Part shown: piece by piece, positions 25,517 through 34,314 of the stretch
Position numbering within the stretch: the first letter of the stretch is position 1
How the letters are laid out: each line of letters starts with the position of its first letter
Assembly (NCBI RefSeq): GCF_016887565.1
Contig: NZ_CP069396.1
Span: 12,258,001 to 12,322,000, forward strand
Direction: 5' to 3'
Source: Archangium violaceum
GTDB lineage: Bacteria > Myxococcota > Myxococcia > Myxococcales > Myxococcaceae
Length of the DNA: 64,000 nucleotides
The notes under the pieces: model-generated
What the model was told of the DNA's origin: nothing
Seen by the model: the letters and a program-made list of their open reading frames with translations, nothing else
The model's database searches: none
Made by a program: the position numbers and the translations under genes

Positions 25517-25570
25517 GGTGCCACACACCTGGTATCGCTCTGAGGGGCCGGGTATCAGGTGTGTGGCACC
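25517..25570. repeat. REP hairpin, 15-bp perfect stem
   Basis: GGTGCCACACACCTG and its exact inverse CAGGTGTGTGGCACC enclose a 24-base loop, between the DUF1801 stop (25464) and hrpA. A single half-site lies at 24680. It probably belongs to the RAYT-linked REP family and could stop transcription before hrpA. Confidence 0.75.
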
Positions 25571-25762
25571 CGGCTCGCGGAGGACGTGCGCGCCGCGCGT
25601 GGCGGCGGCGCGGGGCCCACCGCACTGGGAGGGATGAAGAGGGAGAGGGGGAGGCCGCCCGCGGAGAAATAGCGCGGCGCTGAAGCTCGCCCCCCGAGCG
25701 TGCAGGCGCCCACACGCTTCATCTGGGGCGGAGCGTGCGCTTCGGTGCTAGGTCTTGCCGCC

Positions 25763-28700
25763 ATGTCCGGCGACTCAACCGTCCCCATCCCCGGCGACTT
25801 GCCCATCCTGCACTTCCCCCCCGAGCTCCCCATCTCGAGCCGGGTGGAGGACATCACCGCGGCCATCGCCGCCCATCAGGTCGTCATCGTCGCGGGGGCC
25901 ACCGGCTCGGGGAAGACGACGCAGCTGCCGAAAGTCCTGCTCGCCATGGGGCGCGGCCGCCCACGCCAGATTGGCGTCACCCAGCCCCGGCGTATCGCCG
26001 CGACGAGCGTGGCGGCGCGCGTGGCACGCGAGCTCGGCACGGAGCTGGGCACGGACGTCGGCTACCAGATTCGTTTCGAGGACCGCTCGTCCCGGCGGAC
26101 GGCCGTGAAGTTCATGACCGACGGCGTCCTGCTCGCGCAGATTCACGGCGACCCGCTCCTGAGACGCTACGACACGATCGTGCTCGACGAGGCCCACGAG
26201 CGCAGCCTCACCATCGACTTCCTGCTCGGGTGGCTCAAGCGCATCCTCCCCAGGCGCCCCGACCTCAAGGTGGTGGTGAGCTCGGCCACCATCGAGACCG
26301 AGCGCTTCTCGCGGTTCTTCGGGGGAGCTCCGGTCATCCATGTGGAGGGCCGTACCTTCCCGGTGGACGTGCTCTACGAGCCTCCCCCCGAGGACGCCGA
26401 GCTCGCCGACTCCGTCGCCGATGCGGTGGCCGACGTGCTCTCGCTCGACCCGGACGGGGACGTCCTCGTGTTCCTCCCCGGCGAGCGGGAAATCCGCGAG
26501 ACCGAGAATGCCCTGAACGCGCGCGAGCTCCGCGGCACGGTGGTGCAGCCCCTGTACGCGCGCCTGTCGGCCGCCGAGCAGGCGCGCGTCTTCGCCACCA
26601 TCCCCGAGCGCCGGGTCATCCTCGCCACCAACGTGGCCGAGACGTCGGTCACCATCCCGGGCATCGTGTACGTCGTGGACACGGGGGTGGCGCGCCTGTC
26701 GCGCTACGACCCGCGCTCGGGCACCACCCGCCTGCACATCGAGCCGGTCTCCCAGGCCAGCGCCGACCAGCGCAAAGGGCGCTGCGGCCGCGTGCGCGAT
26801 GGCGTCTGCGTGCGCCTCTACGACGAGGCGGGCTTCACCACGCGGCCAGCCTTCACCGACCCGGAAATCAAGCGCACCGGGCTCGCGGGGGTCATCCTGC
26901 GGATGAAGTCCCTCGGCCTCGGTGACGTCGAGGACTTCCCCTTCCTCGACCCGCCCCAGCCGAAGTCCATCGCCGAGGGCTGGCGGGTGCTCGAGGAGCT
27001 CGGGGCCATCGAGGGCAAGGAGCGCACCCTGACGCCGCTCGGGCACCAGCTCGCGCGCTTCCCGGTGGACCCGCGCATCGCGCGGATGATTCTCGCCGGC
27101 GCCGAGTACGGGTGCCTGGACGAGGTGCTCATCGTCGCCGCGGCGCTCAACCTGCAGGACCCGCGCGAGCGGCCACGGGAGCTCGCGCAGAAGGCGGACG
27201 AGCTGCACCGGCGCTTCCGAGACGAGCACTCGGACTTCACGGGCCTGCTCAAGCTGTGGGCGTTCGTGCGCGAGGCCGAGGGCCGGGGGACGTCCCACCT
27301 GCGGCGCGTGTGCCGGGACAACTTCCTGTCCTTCCTGCGGGTGCGCGAGTGGCGGGACGTCCAGCGCCAGCTCGAGGAGACCGTCCGCGAGCTGCGCCTG
27401 CCGCGCAAGGGCCAGGGCGCCCCGGCGCGCGGGGACGCCCTGCACCAGGCGCTGCTCACCGGGCTCCTGTCCCGCATCGGCCAGTGGAATCCGGAGCAGC
27501 GCCACTACACGGGCGCGAAGCAGACGCGCTTCATGGTTCACCCCTCGTCGGCGCTCGCGAAGAAGCCCCCTGCCTGGGTGATGGCGTTCGAGCTCGTGGA
27601 GACGTCCCAGCTGTTCGCGCGCACCGTGGCGAAGCTCGACCCGGAGTGGCTCGCGGCGGCGGCCCCCCACCTGCTCAAGCGCAGCCACTCCGAACCGCAC
27701 TGGTCGGAGAAGTCCGCGCGCGCCGTGGTGAAGGAGAGCGCGACCCTCTTCGGGCTGCAGGTCTACAAGGAGCGCCCCGTGGCCCTGGCCAGCATGGACA
27801 AGGAGCGGGCACGGCTGATGTTCCTCGAGCATGCCCTGGTGCGCGGCGAGTACCGCACGCGGGGGGCGTTCCAGGAGAAGAACCGCCAGGTGCTCGAGCG
27901 CGTGGCACGCCTGCGGGACAAGGCCCGGCGCAGCGAGCTGCTCGACAGCGAGGCGCTGCTGACGTTCTTCGACCAGCGCGTCCCGGCGGACGTGACGGAC
28001 GGGGCGAGCTTCGAGGCCTGGCGCCGCAAGGCCGAGGCGGCCGACCCCGACGTGCTCGTCCTCTCGATGGAGGATGCCCTCGCGCACGACCCGGGCCTGT
28101 CCCCGGCGCACTACCCGGACGCCCTCACCCTGCACGGCGCGTCCGTGCCGGTGACGTACACCTTCGACCCCGCGGCCGAGGACGACGGCATCACCCTGAG
28201 CGTGCCGCTGCTGCTGCTCGCCCAGCTGGTCCCGGGAGAGCTCGACTGGACCATCCCCGGGTGGCAGCGGGAGAAGCTCACCGCCCTGCTCGAGCAGGTC
28301 CCCCGCGCCCAGCGCAAGCAGCTGGGGCCGGTGCCGGACCTGGTCGACCGTCTCGAGAAGGAGCTGGTACCCTTCCGCGGGCCGATGATTCCAGCGCTCG
28401 CGCGTGCGGTGTCCCGGCTGTGCGGCGTGGACCTGCCCGAGGAGTCCCTCCGGGCGGATGCCGTGGCGCCGTACCTGCGCATCACGCTCCGGGTGCTCGA
28501 CGAGCGGGGAAAGGAGCTCGCGCGCAGCCGCGACGCCGACGCGCTGCTCGAGCAACACGGGGGACGTGCCCGGGCGGCGCTGCGCAGCGTGGCACCGGTC
28601 TCGGACTGGGAGCGCAAGGGGCTGACGGCCTGGACCTTCGGAGAGCTGCCCCCCGTGGTCACCCGGCGGGTCGGTGGGCTCGAGCTCCGCAGCTACCCCG

Positions 28701-29473
28701 CGCTCGTCGACCGGGGTGCCGCCGTGGACCTGGTGCTGCTCGAGACATCCTCCGCCGCCGACGCGGTGACGCGCACGGGGGTCCGCCGGCTCCTGATGCT
28801 CGCCGCGCGTGGACACGTGGCGGTGAGCGCCGCGCGCATGCCGCTGCCCTTCCCGTCCCTGGACGGTGCGCCGCCCGCGCGGGGCCAGGCCGACGCCTTC
28901 CGGGCGCTCGTCCTCGCACGCGGCGTCGACGATGCGTTCAAGCTCGCACCGGGCGCGCCGCTGCCCCGCACGAAGGAGGCCTTCGAGGCGCTCGTCCGTG
29001 AGGGCTCGCCGCGCATCGAGGGTGCGGCCCGGGACTGGGCGGAGGCCGTCATGGCCACCTCCTCGGCGCTCGCCGCGACGCTCGCCGCACTCAAGGCAGC
29101 ATCAAAGGGGCCGAGCGGCGCGGCGGCCGTGCGGGACATCCGCTCGCAGCTCGGGCACCTGTTCCCCGCGAACCTCATCGAGTGGATTCCCCTCCCGCGC
29201 CTGCTGGACTACCCGCGCTACCTCCGCGCGGCCCAGGCACGGCTGGCGCGTGCGGTGACGAACCCCGGCAAGGACGCGGGGAAGGCCGAGCCCTTCACCC
29301 CCCTGTGGGAGACCTTCCTCGCCAGGCGCGCCACCGTGCGTGACCAGGAGGCGGCGCGGGAGCTGCGGTGGGCCTTCGAGGAGCTCCGCGTGGCCATCTT
29401 CGCCCCGGAGGTGACGACGCCCGTGTCGGTGACGGTGGCGAAGGTCGGCGCGGCCCTCGCGGCGCTGCGCTAG
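25763..29473 (+). CDS. hrpA: ATP-dependent RNA helicase HrpA (DEAH box)
   Basis: A 1236-aa superfamily-2 helicase that unwinds RNA with ATP; E. coli HrpA (~1300 aa) acts in mRNA processing and rescue of stalled ribosomes. All motifs are in order: GATGSGKTTQ (I), TQPRRIA (Ia), LDEAHERSL (II, DEAH), SSATIE (III), VFLPGEREI (IV), ATNVAETSVTIPGIVYVVDTG (V), QRKGRCGR (VI). Helicase-associated and DUF3418-type regions fill the C-terminal half. The ATG at 25763 is used; no strong ribosome site is seen. Partial copies of its 3' region lie at 39130 and 50547. Confidence 0.93.
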   Translation: MSGDSTVPIPGDLPILHFPPELPISSRVEDITAAIAAHQVVIVAGATGSGKTTQLPKVLLAMGRGRPRQIGVTQPRRIAATSVAARVARELGTELGTDVGYQIRFEDRSSRRTAVKFMTDGVLLAQIHGDPLLRRYDTIVLDEAHERSLTIDFLLGWLKRILPRRPDLKVVVSSATIETERFSRFFGGAPVIHVEGRTFPVDVLYEPPPEDAELADSVADAVADVLSLDPDGDVLVFLPGEREIRETENALNARELRGTVVQPLYARLSAAEQARVFATIPERRVILATNVAETSVTIPGIVYVVDTGVARLSRYDPRSGTTRLHIEPVSQASADQRKGRCGRVRDGVCVRLYDEAGFTTRPAFTDPEIKRTGLAGVILRMKSLGLGDVEDFPFLDPPQPKSIAEGWRVLEELGAIEGKERTLTPLGHQLARFPVDPRIARMILAGAEYGCLDEVLIVAAALNLQDPRERPRELAQKADELHRRFRDEHSDFTGLLKLWAFVREAEGRGTSHLRRVCRDNFLSFLRVREWRDVQRQLEETVRELRLPRKGQGAPARGDALHQALLTGLLSRIGQWNPEQRHYTGAKQTRFMVHPSSALAKKPPAWVMAFELVETSQLFARTVAKLDPEWLAAAAPHLLKRSHSEPHWSEKSARAVVKESATLFGLQVYKERPVALASMDKERARLMFLEHALVRGEYRTRGAFQEKNRQVLERVARLRDKARRSELLDSEALLTFFDQRVPADVTDGASFEAWRRKAEAADPDVLVLSMEDALAHDPGLSPAHYPDALTLHGASVPVTYTFDPAAEDDGITLSVPLLLLAQLVPGELDWTIPGWQREKLTALLEQVPRAQRKQLGPVPDLVDRLEKELVPFRGPMIPALARAVSRLCGVDLPEESLRADAVAPYLRITLRVLDERGKELARSRDADALLEQHGGRARAALRSVAPVSDWERKGLTAWTFGELPPVVTRRVGGLELRSYPALVDRGAAVDLVLLETSSAADAVTRTGVRRLLMLAARGHVAVSAARMPLPFPSLDGAPPARGQADAFRALVLARGVDDAFKLAPGAPLPRTKEAFEALVREGSPRIEGAARDWAEAVMATSSALAATLAALKAASKGPSGAAAVRDIRSQLGHLFPANLIEWIPLPRLLDYPRYLRAAQARLARAVTNPGKDAGKAEPFTPLWETFLARRATVRDQEAARELRWAFEELRVAIFAPEVTTPVSVTVAKVGAALAALR

Positions 29474-29481
29474 ATGTGTCC

Positions 29482-29879
29482 ATGCGCCCAGGCCTGAAAC
29501 ACCCGGTTCTCGCCTTGCTCCTGACCGGATGCACCACCGGCGGCATTGGGTCCGCCCACCTGCATCAGGCCGCCAGGCTTCCCTCTCCTGCGCGGGCTCC
29601 CGTCCCCCAATTCCCCCATCCCGGATACACCCCGCCAGGCGCTGGCGCATCGGCGCCCGGACAGCCGTGGCAACCACCGGACGCACCGGTGGAGCGTTCA
29701 CCGAACCGGCGGATTCTTCCCGCGCTTTGGAACGACGCGAGGCGGCTGTAGGCGTTGCCGTCTTGTTTGCTCGGCGCACCTGCAACGAGCAGACATATCC
29801 ACGCGAGGCGGCGGATATGTACAACAAAGCAGCCGATGAGTGGTCCAAACAGAACCGTATGGTGAAGGAAGAACCATGA
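29482..29879 (+). pseudogene. Small lipoprotein gene, probably frameshifted
   Basis: Starts MRPGLKHPVLALLLTGCTTG, a lipoprotein signal with Cys at residue 17, then a Pro-rich body ending ALWNDARRL at 29751. Near 29743 a neighbouring frame takes over with AAVGVAVLFARRTCNEQTYP and EAADMYNKAADEW and ends at 29879. The second part reads as the natural continuation, so a one-base slip is likely. It starts 8 bp after hrpA. The tail resembles that of myxobacterial lipoproteins of the DUF6310 kind, but the assignment is uncertain. Confidence 0.5.
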
Positions 29880-30013
29880 ATGAACCCCCTGATCCTCGAT
29901 CACCGATGACTCCCGAGGAAGAGGAGTCTTTCACCAGATGGGACGACTGCGTAGGATGCAAGGTCGCTCTCTACTGTACGAAAACGCCGAGACTTCAACG
30001 ACCTTTCCGCTGA
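29876..30013 (+). CDS. 45-aa hypothetical protein
   Basis: The ATG overlaps the preceding stop as ATGA. The product is acidic (MTPEEEESFTRWDD) with CVGCK and a later Cys. Coupling to the upstream reading frame supports translation, but it may be the beginning of a decayed gene. Confidence 0.4.
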   Translation: MNEPPDPRSPMTPEEEESFTRWDDCVGCKVALYCTKTPRLQRPFR

Positions 30014-30017
30014 ACTC

Positions 30018-30305
30018 ATGAACCTCGGCTCCCCAGCGCCAGATTCCGGGCACGAGTTCTGGCGAATCAAGTGGTCGTCAGTTGATGATGCACGGGAAGA
30101 TGAACTGTTCGCGTGGGCGCAGCGCAAAGCACTTGAGTTGAAGCCAGGCGTCGCGGGTTTGGACTGGGTGACCCTGGCAACACAGCTCTATGAAGGAGAC
30201 GTGGCGGAGGAAGCTCGTCGCTTGTTTCCGGATCCGGACTTGCCCGATGAGCCACACGTGGGCCCCGGGTTGGTGTTCTTCCACCTGCTGGGGTTGATTT
30301 CGTAG
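30018..30305 (+). CDS. Hypothetical protein, 95 aa
   Basis: An acidic soluble protein (MNLGSPAPDSGHEFWRIKW...) with a helical REDELFAWAQRKALELK segment and no recognised family. It begins 4 bp after the 45-aa gene, so the three small genes behind hrpA form one run. Its 3' side is cut close by IS91-like DNA. Could be an immunity-type protein; no toxin partner is visible. Confidence 0.5.
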   Translation: MNLGSPAPDSGHEFWRIKWSSVDDAREDELFAWAQRKALELKPGVAGLDWVTLATQLYEGDVAEEARRLFPDPDLPDEPHVGPGLVFFHLLGLIS

Positions 30306-30341
30306 CCTCAAGCCCGAGCAGCACCGCGCCTCCCGCCCCCC

Positions 30342-30870
30342 TCTACTCCACTCGCTGGTGCCGGACGGTGTCTTCGTGCCGCGGGAGGGCGGCGTGCGCT
30401 TCGAGGCGTTGCCGCCGCCCACGCAAGGTGAGGTGGAGCAGTTGCTGAGGGTGGTGCGTCATCGGGTGCTGCGCCTGCTGGAGAAAAGAGGAGCCCTGCC
30501 CGCGCAAGGGCCCGAGGACGCGCTGCAGGCGTACCAGGCGCACTCCCAACAGCAACGGCTGCGCTGGACGGAGGTGGACGTCCGGCCCCCTCCCCGAAAG
30601 CAGCCCCGGTGCGCCTTGCTGGGCTGGCCCCGGCGCACGGGCCCCTCCACGCCTCGTGGTGTTGAAACTCAAGCCGCCAGCGCCAACAGAGCCAGGCCCC
30701 TGCCGCGCACCTCATGGGAGGGCGGCCTGGGCCGGCGTGTACCCCAAGGGGCAACGCGGCTTCTCCTCCCGCCTGGCTCACTGCTCGGGCGGGCCCCCGT
30801 CAGCGGCCCTCCTCGCCACCTCCGCTCCTGGCCGCCACCTCTCTACAGGGCTCCTATCCGTCCTATACTT
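30342..30870 (+). mobile_element. IS91-like remnant (C): transposase middle part joined to 3' end
   Basis: From 30345 a frame reads LVPDGVFVPREGGVRFEALP and [14 protein letters not shown], the middle of the IS91-like transposase, to CALLG near 30612. There it jumps to the element's last ~255 bp, identical in arrangement to 42545-42789 and ending TCCTATCCGTCCTATACTT. The intervening catalytic region is deleted. It truncates the IS1182 gene on its right. Confidence 0.75.
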
Positions 30871-31295
30871 CACACCGTGTCGTGGTCGGGCCTCTCTCCT
30901 CCCGTCAGGTACCGGAAGGCGATGTCCGTCTCGCACCGCCGCTCAATCTCCCGGCTGCTCGTAATGCCACGCGCATACGCGTACATGAGCAGCAGCGTCA
31001 TCATCACCGGATGGTAGGGCGGCTGGCCGCACTCCTTCGTGTACGCACCCAGAATGCCGCTGAAGTCGAGCGTCTTCCTCAAATCCACGAAGAAGCACGC
31101 CAGGTGCTCTTCTCCCAGCACCTCCCGCGCGTACTGCGGCAGCAACTGCCCCTGCTCTGGCTGCCACTCCCGGAACGGCCTCGGCGAGGCGTAGCGGGCG
31201 GAGCTCCTCGACTCCTCCTCCCGCTCCGGCTTCTCACTGGCGGCAACATCCAACAGGTCGGCCTGCTCCGGCTTCTTCGTCGAGGTGGTGCTCAT
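30871..31295 (-). pseudogene. IS1182-family transposase, N-terminal fragment
   Basis: 141 codons: MSTTSTKKPEQADLLD, then REWQPEQGQLLP, LACFFVDLRKTLDFSGIL and PYHPVMMTLLLMYAYARGI with SREIERRC, the DUF772 N-terminal domain of IS1182-type DDE transposases. The remaining two thirds, including the DDE core, are missing because the IS91-like remnant abuts at 30870. Confidence 0.85.
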
Positions 31296-31933
31296 CTTCC
31301 ACCTTCAACCAGAACTCGCCTCCCCTCTGAAGGACCACCTGGGGCGTCTCCCCTCTGGTCCACCCTCTACGGTGGGGTACTCCGACAAGCTCCTAGCCCG
31401 CCTGGAGATGGACTCCCGTGGCGACAGAGCCAGGGAACGCGCCAGAACGTGAAACCACAGCTCCATGTCGTTGACACTGGCGTTCGCAATGATTACAGAT
31501 CAGCGTGTTGGTGACTCGGAACGGGCGCGCGTACTTCCCAAAGGGACCGCCCCAACCCAGGAAGAGCAACCAACATGCAACTCGGATGGCCCGGGCTCAC
31601 TCGGAATGGGCGCGCGTACTCCCCAGAGGGACCGCCCCAACCCAGGAAGAGAAGACCGGCAACCGGAAGAGGCAATTTACCGCCAGCTTACCGTTTGTCG
31701 TCTGCTCCTCTCTTTCCATTCCTCTGTCGAGGTCATTCCGATGACGATACATGGCCGATGCCGTGCCTTCCTTGAGTTTGCCCATCCGTACTTGGCGGCG
31801 GCTTGCTACAGCTTGGGCATCGCGCACTACATGCTGACACTCTATAGCTTCTACAAGGGTGCGCATTAGGACCTTACACGGGAGCGGAGAGCTTAATGGG
31901 CACTCCGCTCCCGTGTAGTTTCGCCATCAAGAA
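31296..31933. other. Gene-poor spacer with a two-unit direct repeat
   Basis: No convincing gene; possible frames are interrupted and lack family signal. It contains the repeat at 31526-31650. Confidence 0.45.
31526..31650. repeat. Direct repeat pair, 83-bp period
   Basis: GCGCGCGTACTTCCCA...CCCAACCCAGGAAGAG at about 31527 recurs at about 31610 with few changes. Only two units, so a REP- or IS-derived duplication, not CRISPR. Confidence 0.6.
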
Positions 31934-32146
31934 CTACGAATGTAGCGGCTTCAGATCATCCCAATTGAAGCGCTGCCTATGCCCATCCGGATCTCGGACG
32001 ACTATGATTCCGGGCCTTGCACCCTTCGATTCAACGGTGAGGCGAAAGATGTTTGCTGCTTCATGAGCCGACTTCGCTGGGATGGATTCGTCATAGACGC
32101 TGTAGTCGTCGTTTTCCAAGCGGCATTTGTATATGTCATTGACCAT
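31934..32146 (-). CDS. Hypothetical protein, 70 aa
   Basis: Starts MVNDIYKCRLENDDYSVYDE, with a predicted alpha-beta mix and IIVVRDPDGHRQRFNWDDL at the C-terminus. Base composition is lower in GC than the chromosome average, like the genes at 33.4-35.7 kb. No family recognised. It stands alone on the minus strand, 208 bp downstream of the NERD gene. Confidence 0.5.
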   Translation of the reverse strand: MVNDIYKCRLENDDYSVYDESIPAKSAHEAANIFRLTVESKGARPGIIVVRDPDGHRQRFNWDDLKPLHS

Positions 32147-32354
32147 ACAGCCATGTTGTACCACTTGGAAGACCGCGCAAAATCCTAGTCGGGACACTTA
32201 ACACTCGCGTGAGAATTCCCAAGACCGCGCCGTCCGTGTTCCTCTTCTCGCAGCGAGCTTCAAGAAGAAAACGAACCCCGATCCACGTGGGACCAAAGCC
32301 CCGGCTCCTTATCCGTTCCGTGTCCAGGTCCCGCGCACTCTTCTGTTAGGGCTT

Positions 32355-32984
32355 TCAAATCCAAGTGTTCCCGCTCATCGCCACCTGAGAGAGCATCTCC
32401 ATCTGGCGGGGGGAGAGTTTCGGCGGCTGCTGGAGAAGTCCGGGAACAAGTTCGTCGTCGGAGAGCACCACCACGTTATTCGGCTGCTCCTTCACCGTCA
32501 GGTTCGGCTCTACGAACACGAGCAACCCCTGCACCCACAGGGAGCCCCAACCGGTGGCATTGCAAAGCTTCTCGCGGACGCGCATTGCCTGCGCTTCCAG
32601 TTTCTCCACGTAGTCTTTGGAGAAACCTCCCACCATGACGTTAGACCCGCCAACCCACACATTCCCACTCACGAACTTGGTGTCGATGACGAAGACCCCT
32701 GGAGGCCCAATAACAAGGTGATCCACGTTTGCTCCACTAGAGCTGATCTTCAGGTCGTGAATGACAGTCCACCCAAGCGGCTGGAGCTGATTCAGAAGCT
32801 CGCCGACGTGTTCCTCTCCGTCCGCTCCCTTGCCCCATGCCTGTTCCATGGAGGGCAGTCCGAGCGCCCGGGTGATGATGGTCTTGATGGGGCTCCCGCT
32901 TGCGATGGCCTGCTGCTTCGCCCGCGAACCCTGACCGGGGTTGCGGTTGGTCCTGCTCTGCCGAGTGTTCTTCCGTCCGTACAT
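32355..32984 (-). CDS. NERD-domain (nuclease-related) protein
   Basis: A 209-aa protein. After a basic N-terminus comes WGKGADGEEHVGELLNQL, a VIHDLKI strand and NVDHLVIGPPGVFVIDTK, the NERD core related to restriction-endonuclease folds; acidic and basic residues D(T)K replace the usual E-x-K. A polar C-terminal region follows with no kinase or helicase domain attached. The ATG at 32984 has AGGAGG 9 bases upstream. NERD proteins are often mobile- or defence-associated. It is divergent from the nuclease-ATPase operon 416 bp away. Confidence 0.82.
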   Translation of the reverse strand: MYGRKNTRQSRTNRNPGQGSRAKQQAIASGSPIKTIITRALGLPSMEQAWGKGADGEEHVGELLNQLQPLGWTVIHDLKISSSGANVDHLVIGPPGVFVIDTKFVSGNVWVGGSNVMVGGFSKDYVEKLEAQAMRVREKLCNATGWGSLWVQGLLVFVEPNLTVKEQPNNVVVLSDDELVPGLLQQPPKLSPRQMEMLSQVAMSGNTWI

Positions 32985-33062
32985 GGGTCTTCCCCTCCTG
33001 ATTGGTGACCGACACCACACATCGCCACACACGGGGAGCAGTATACATGGGGGGTCTGACAC

Positions 33063-33400
33063 GCCCTTTGGGGCTCGGGTGTCTGGAGCGACCCCGAGGC
33101 TACCTGCCGCACCACGTCATCCCTGGGGAGGGAGGACAACCAGGTGCGATGCACCTACGAGAGCAGGACGGCCTCTCGTTCAAGATCTTCGGCAACTAGG
33201 GACTCAAGCCATCTCGGGACCCAAGCCCCGGCCCCTCGTGGAGCTGCGACACGGCCAGGCTCTCCGCCCGTCGCGAAGGCGACAGGTGCGACGCGGGTTC
33301 CTCGCCGGAAATTGGCGGTATCGGGGGGCGGTGCTACGTCCCCGCACAGGCAGTGCACGGTGCATCGCTTTTTCGAACGTACAAACCAAGGAGTCGCGCT
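33063..33400. promoter_or_regulatory. Spacer upstream of the nuclease-ATPase operon
   Basis: 338 bp between the NERD gene side and the operon. A short frame ending at 33199 (LREQDGLSFKIFGN) is not convincing as a gene. The promoter for the operon should be here; no palindrome stands out. Confidence 0.3.
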
Positions 33401-34297
33401 ATGGGCTATCAGCACAGAGTGCTCAAATCCACCTGCGGATCTTGCAAGACAACCTTTGGTTGGCTCGATCGGGAATCACGTCGCTTTCCCCAGCAGTGGA
33501 CGTGCAAGTGCGGTGCAATCAACTCGCAAAAACTCCCCGACGAAAAGCCGAATGTACCGCCATTCCTCTTCCTCGGCCCGGACAAGCTTGCACGGTTCAA
33601 GGTCTACGCGACACCGCCAGAACACAGCAATATCGCATCCGAGTGGGCGCCGCCATGGTCCATCCGCTCCTTTGTGAAGCAGGCGTCCGATAAATTCAAA
33701 GGCTGCCATTTTTGGTCTCAGCGACGGGGGACAGTGCTGGACGTACCTGTCTTTCGCGACACTTGTCGACCATACGACTCCGATATCGACTACGACGATG
33801 ATGAAAGCAACGATTGCCATCTTGTCTCTGGCTGGAGCACCGGGATAGACACATGCCCACTGTGGGAGCGCACCAAAAAGCTCTGCCAGACTGAAGCAGA
33901 GCAGCGCTTCTTGCATCATTATCTGCGCTTCGTAAAGGATCGGCAGTTCCCCATGCTGATTCCACAGGCTCGTATCGGAGTCGCCGAACGGCGACGGCCT
34001 GACTTCGTTTTGTTCGTGCCTCTCCAGCAGTTGAATTATCGCTGGCTAGCGATCGAACTCGATGGTGCTCACCCGGAGACCAAAGCAGAGGAAGACGCCC
34101 AGCGCAACGCTGATCTGGCTGCATACGGCTACAGCGTTTTCCCTGTGCGGCCAACAGAGCGGGGCTACATGGAAGAAGTGCGCCGACTCGTAGAGCGTGT
34201 GGAGGCCGAGATGGAACTGGCCGAAACGGACCTGTGGAAAGTGGCCGTGGAGGCCAAGGTCACACGCACCACACCCCCTAGCGACATTCCTTTCTAG
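33401..34297 (+). CDS. Zinc-ribbon plus DUF559/Vsr-like endonuclease, first gene of candidate defence operon
   Basis: A 298-aa protein. Residues 12-37 form a zinc ribbon (C12-x2-C15 ... C35-x-C37). Residues ~160-240 are a PD-(D/E)XK nuclease of the DUF559/Vsr kind: helix with Glu 165/167 (CQTEAEQRFLHHYL), RRRPDFVLFV (Asp 201) and WLAIELDGAHPE (Glu 219, Asp 221), then a helix and the GYSVFPVRPTE strand. AAGGAG lies 8 bases before the ATG at 33401. The middle (100-150) is Cys- and Asp-rich and unassigned. The ATPase gene follows 17 bp later, so the two are an operon. I infer DNA cleavage controlled by the partner. Confidence 0.72.
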   Translation: MGYQHRVLKSTCGSCKTTFGWLDRESRRFPQQWTCKCGAINSQKLPDEKPNVPPFLFLGPDKLARFKVYATPPEHSNIASEWAPPWSIRSFVKQASDKFKGCHFWSQRRGTVLDVPVFRDTCRPYDSDIDYDDDESNDCHLVSGWSTGIDTCPLWERTKKLCQTEAEQRFLHHYLRFVKDRQFPMLIPQARIGVAERRRPDFVLFVPLQQLNYRWLAIELDGAHPETKAEEDAQRNADLAAYGYSVFPVRPTERGYMEEVRRLVERVEAEMELAETDLWKVAVEAKVTRTTPPSDIPF

Positions 34298-34314
34298 TTC
34301 ATGGATATAGTCAA

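Noticed and set aside
25775-28816. 1013-codon minus-strand frame
   Set aside because: Antisense to hrpA, whose helicase motifs are complete; the frame has no domain signal.
31526-31650. Possible CRISPR array
   Set aside because: Only two units with an 83-bp period and no short conserved repeat-spacer structure; no cas genes.
33002-33199. 65-codon plus-strand ORF
   Set aside because: No family signal, poor ribosome site, overlaps the presumed promoter of the NERD gene.
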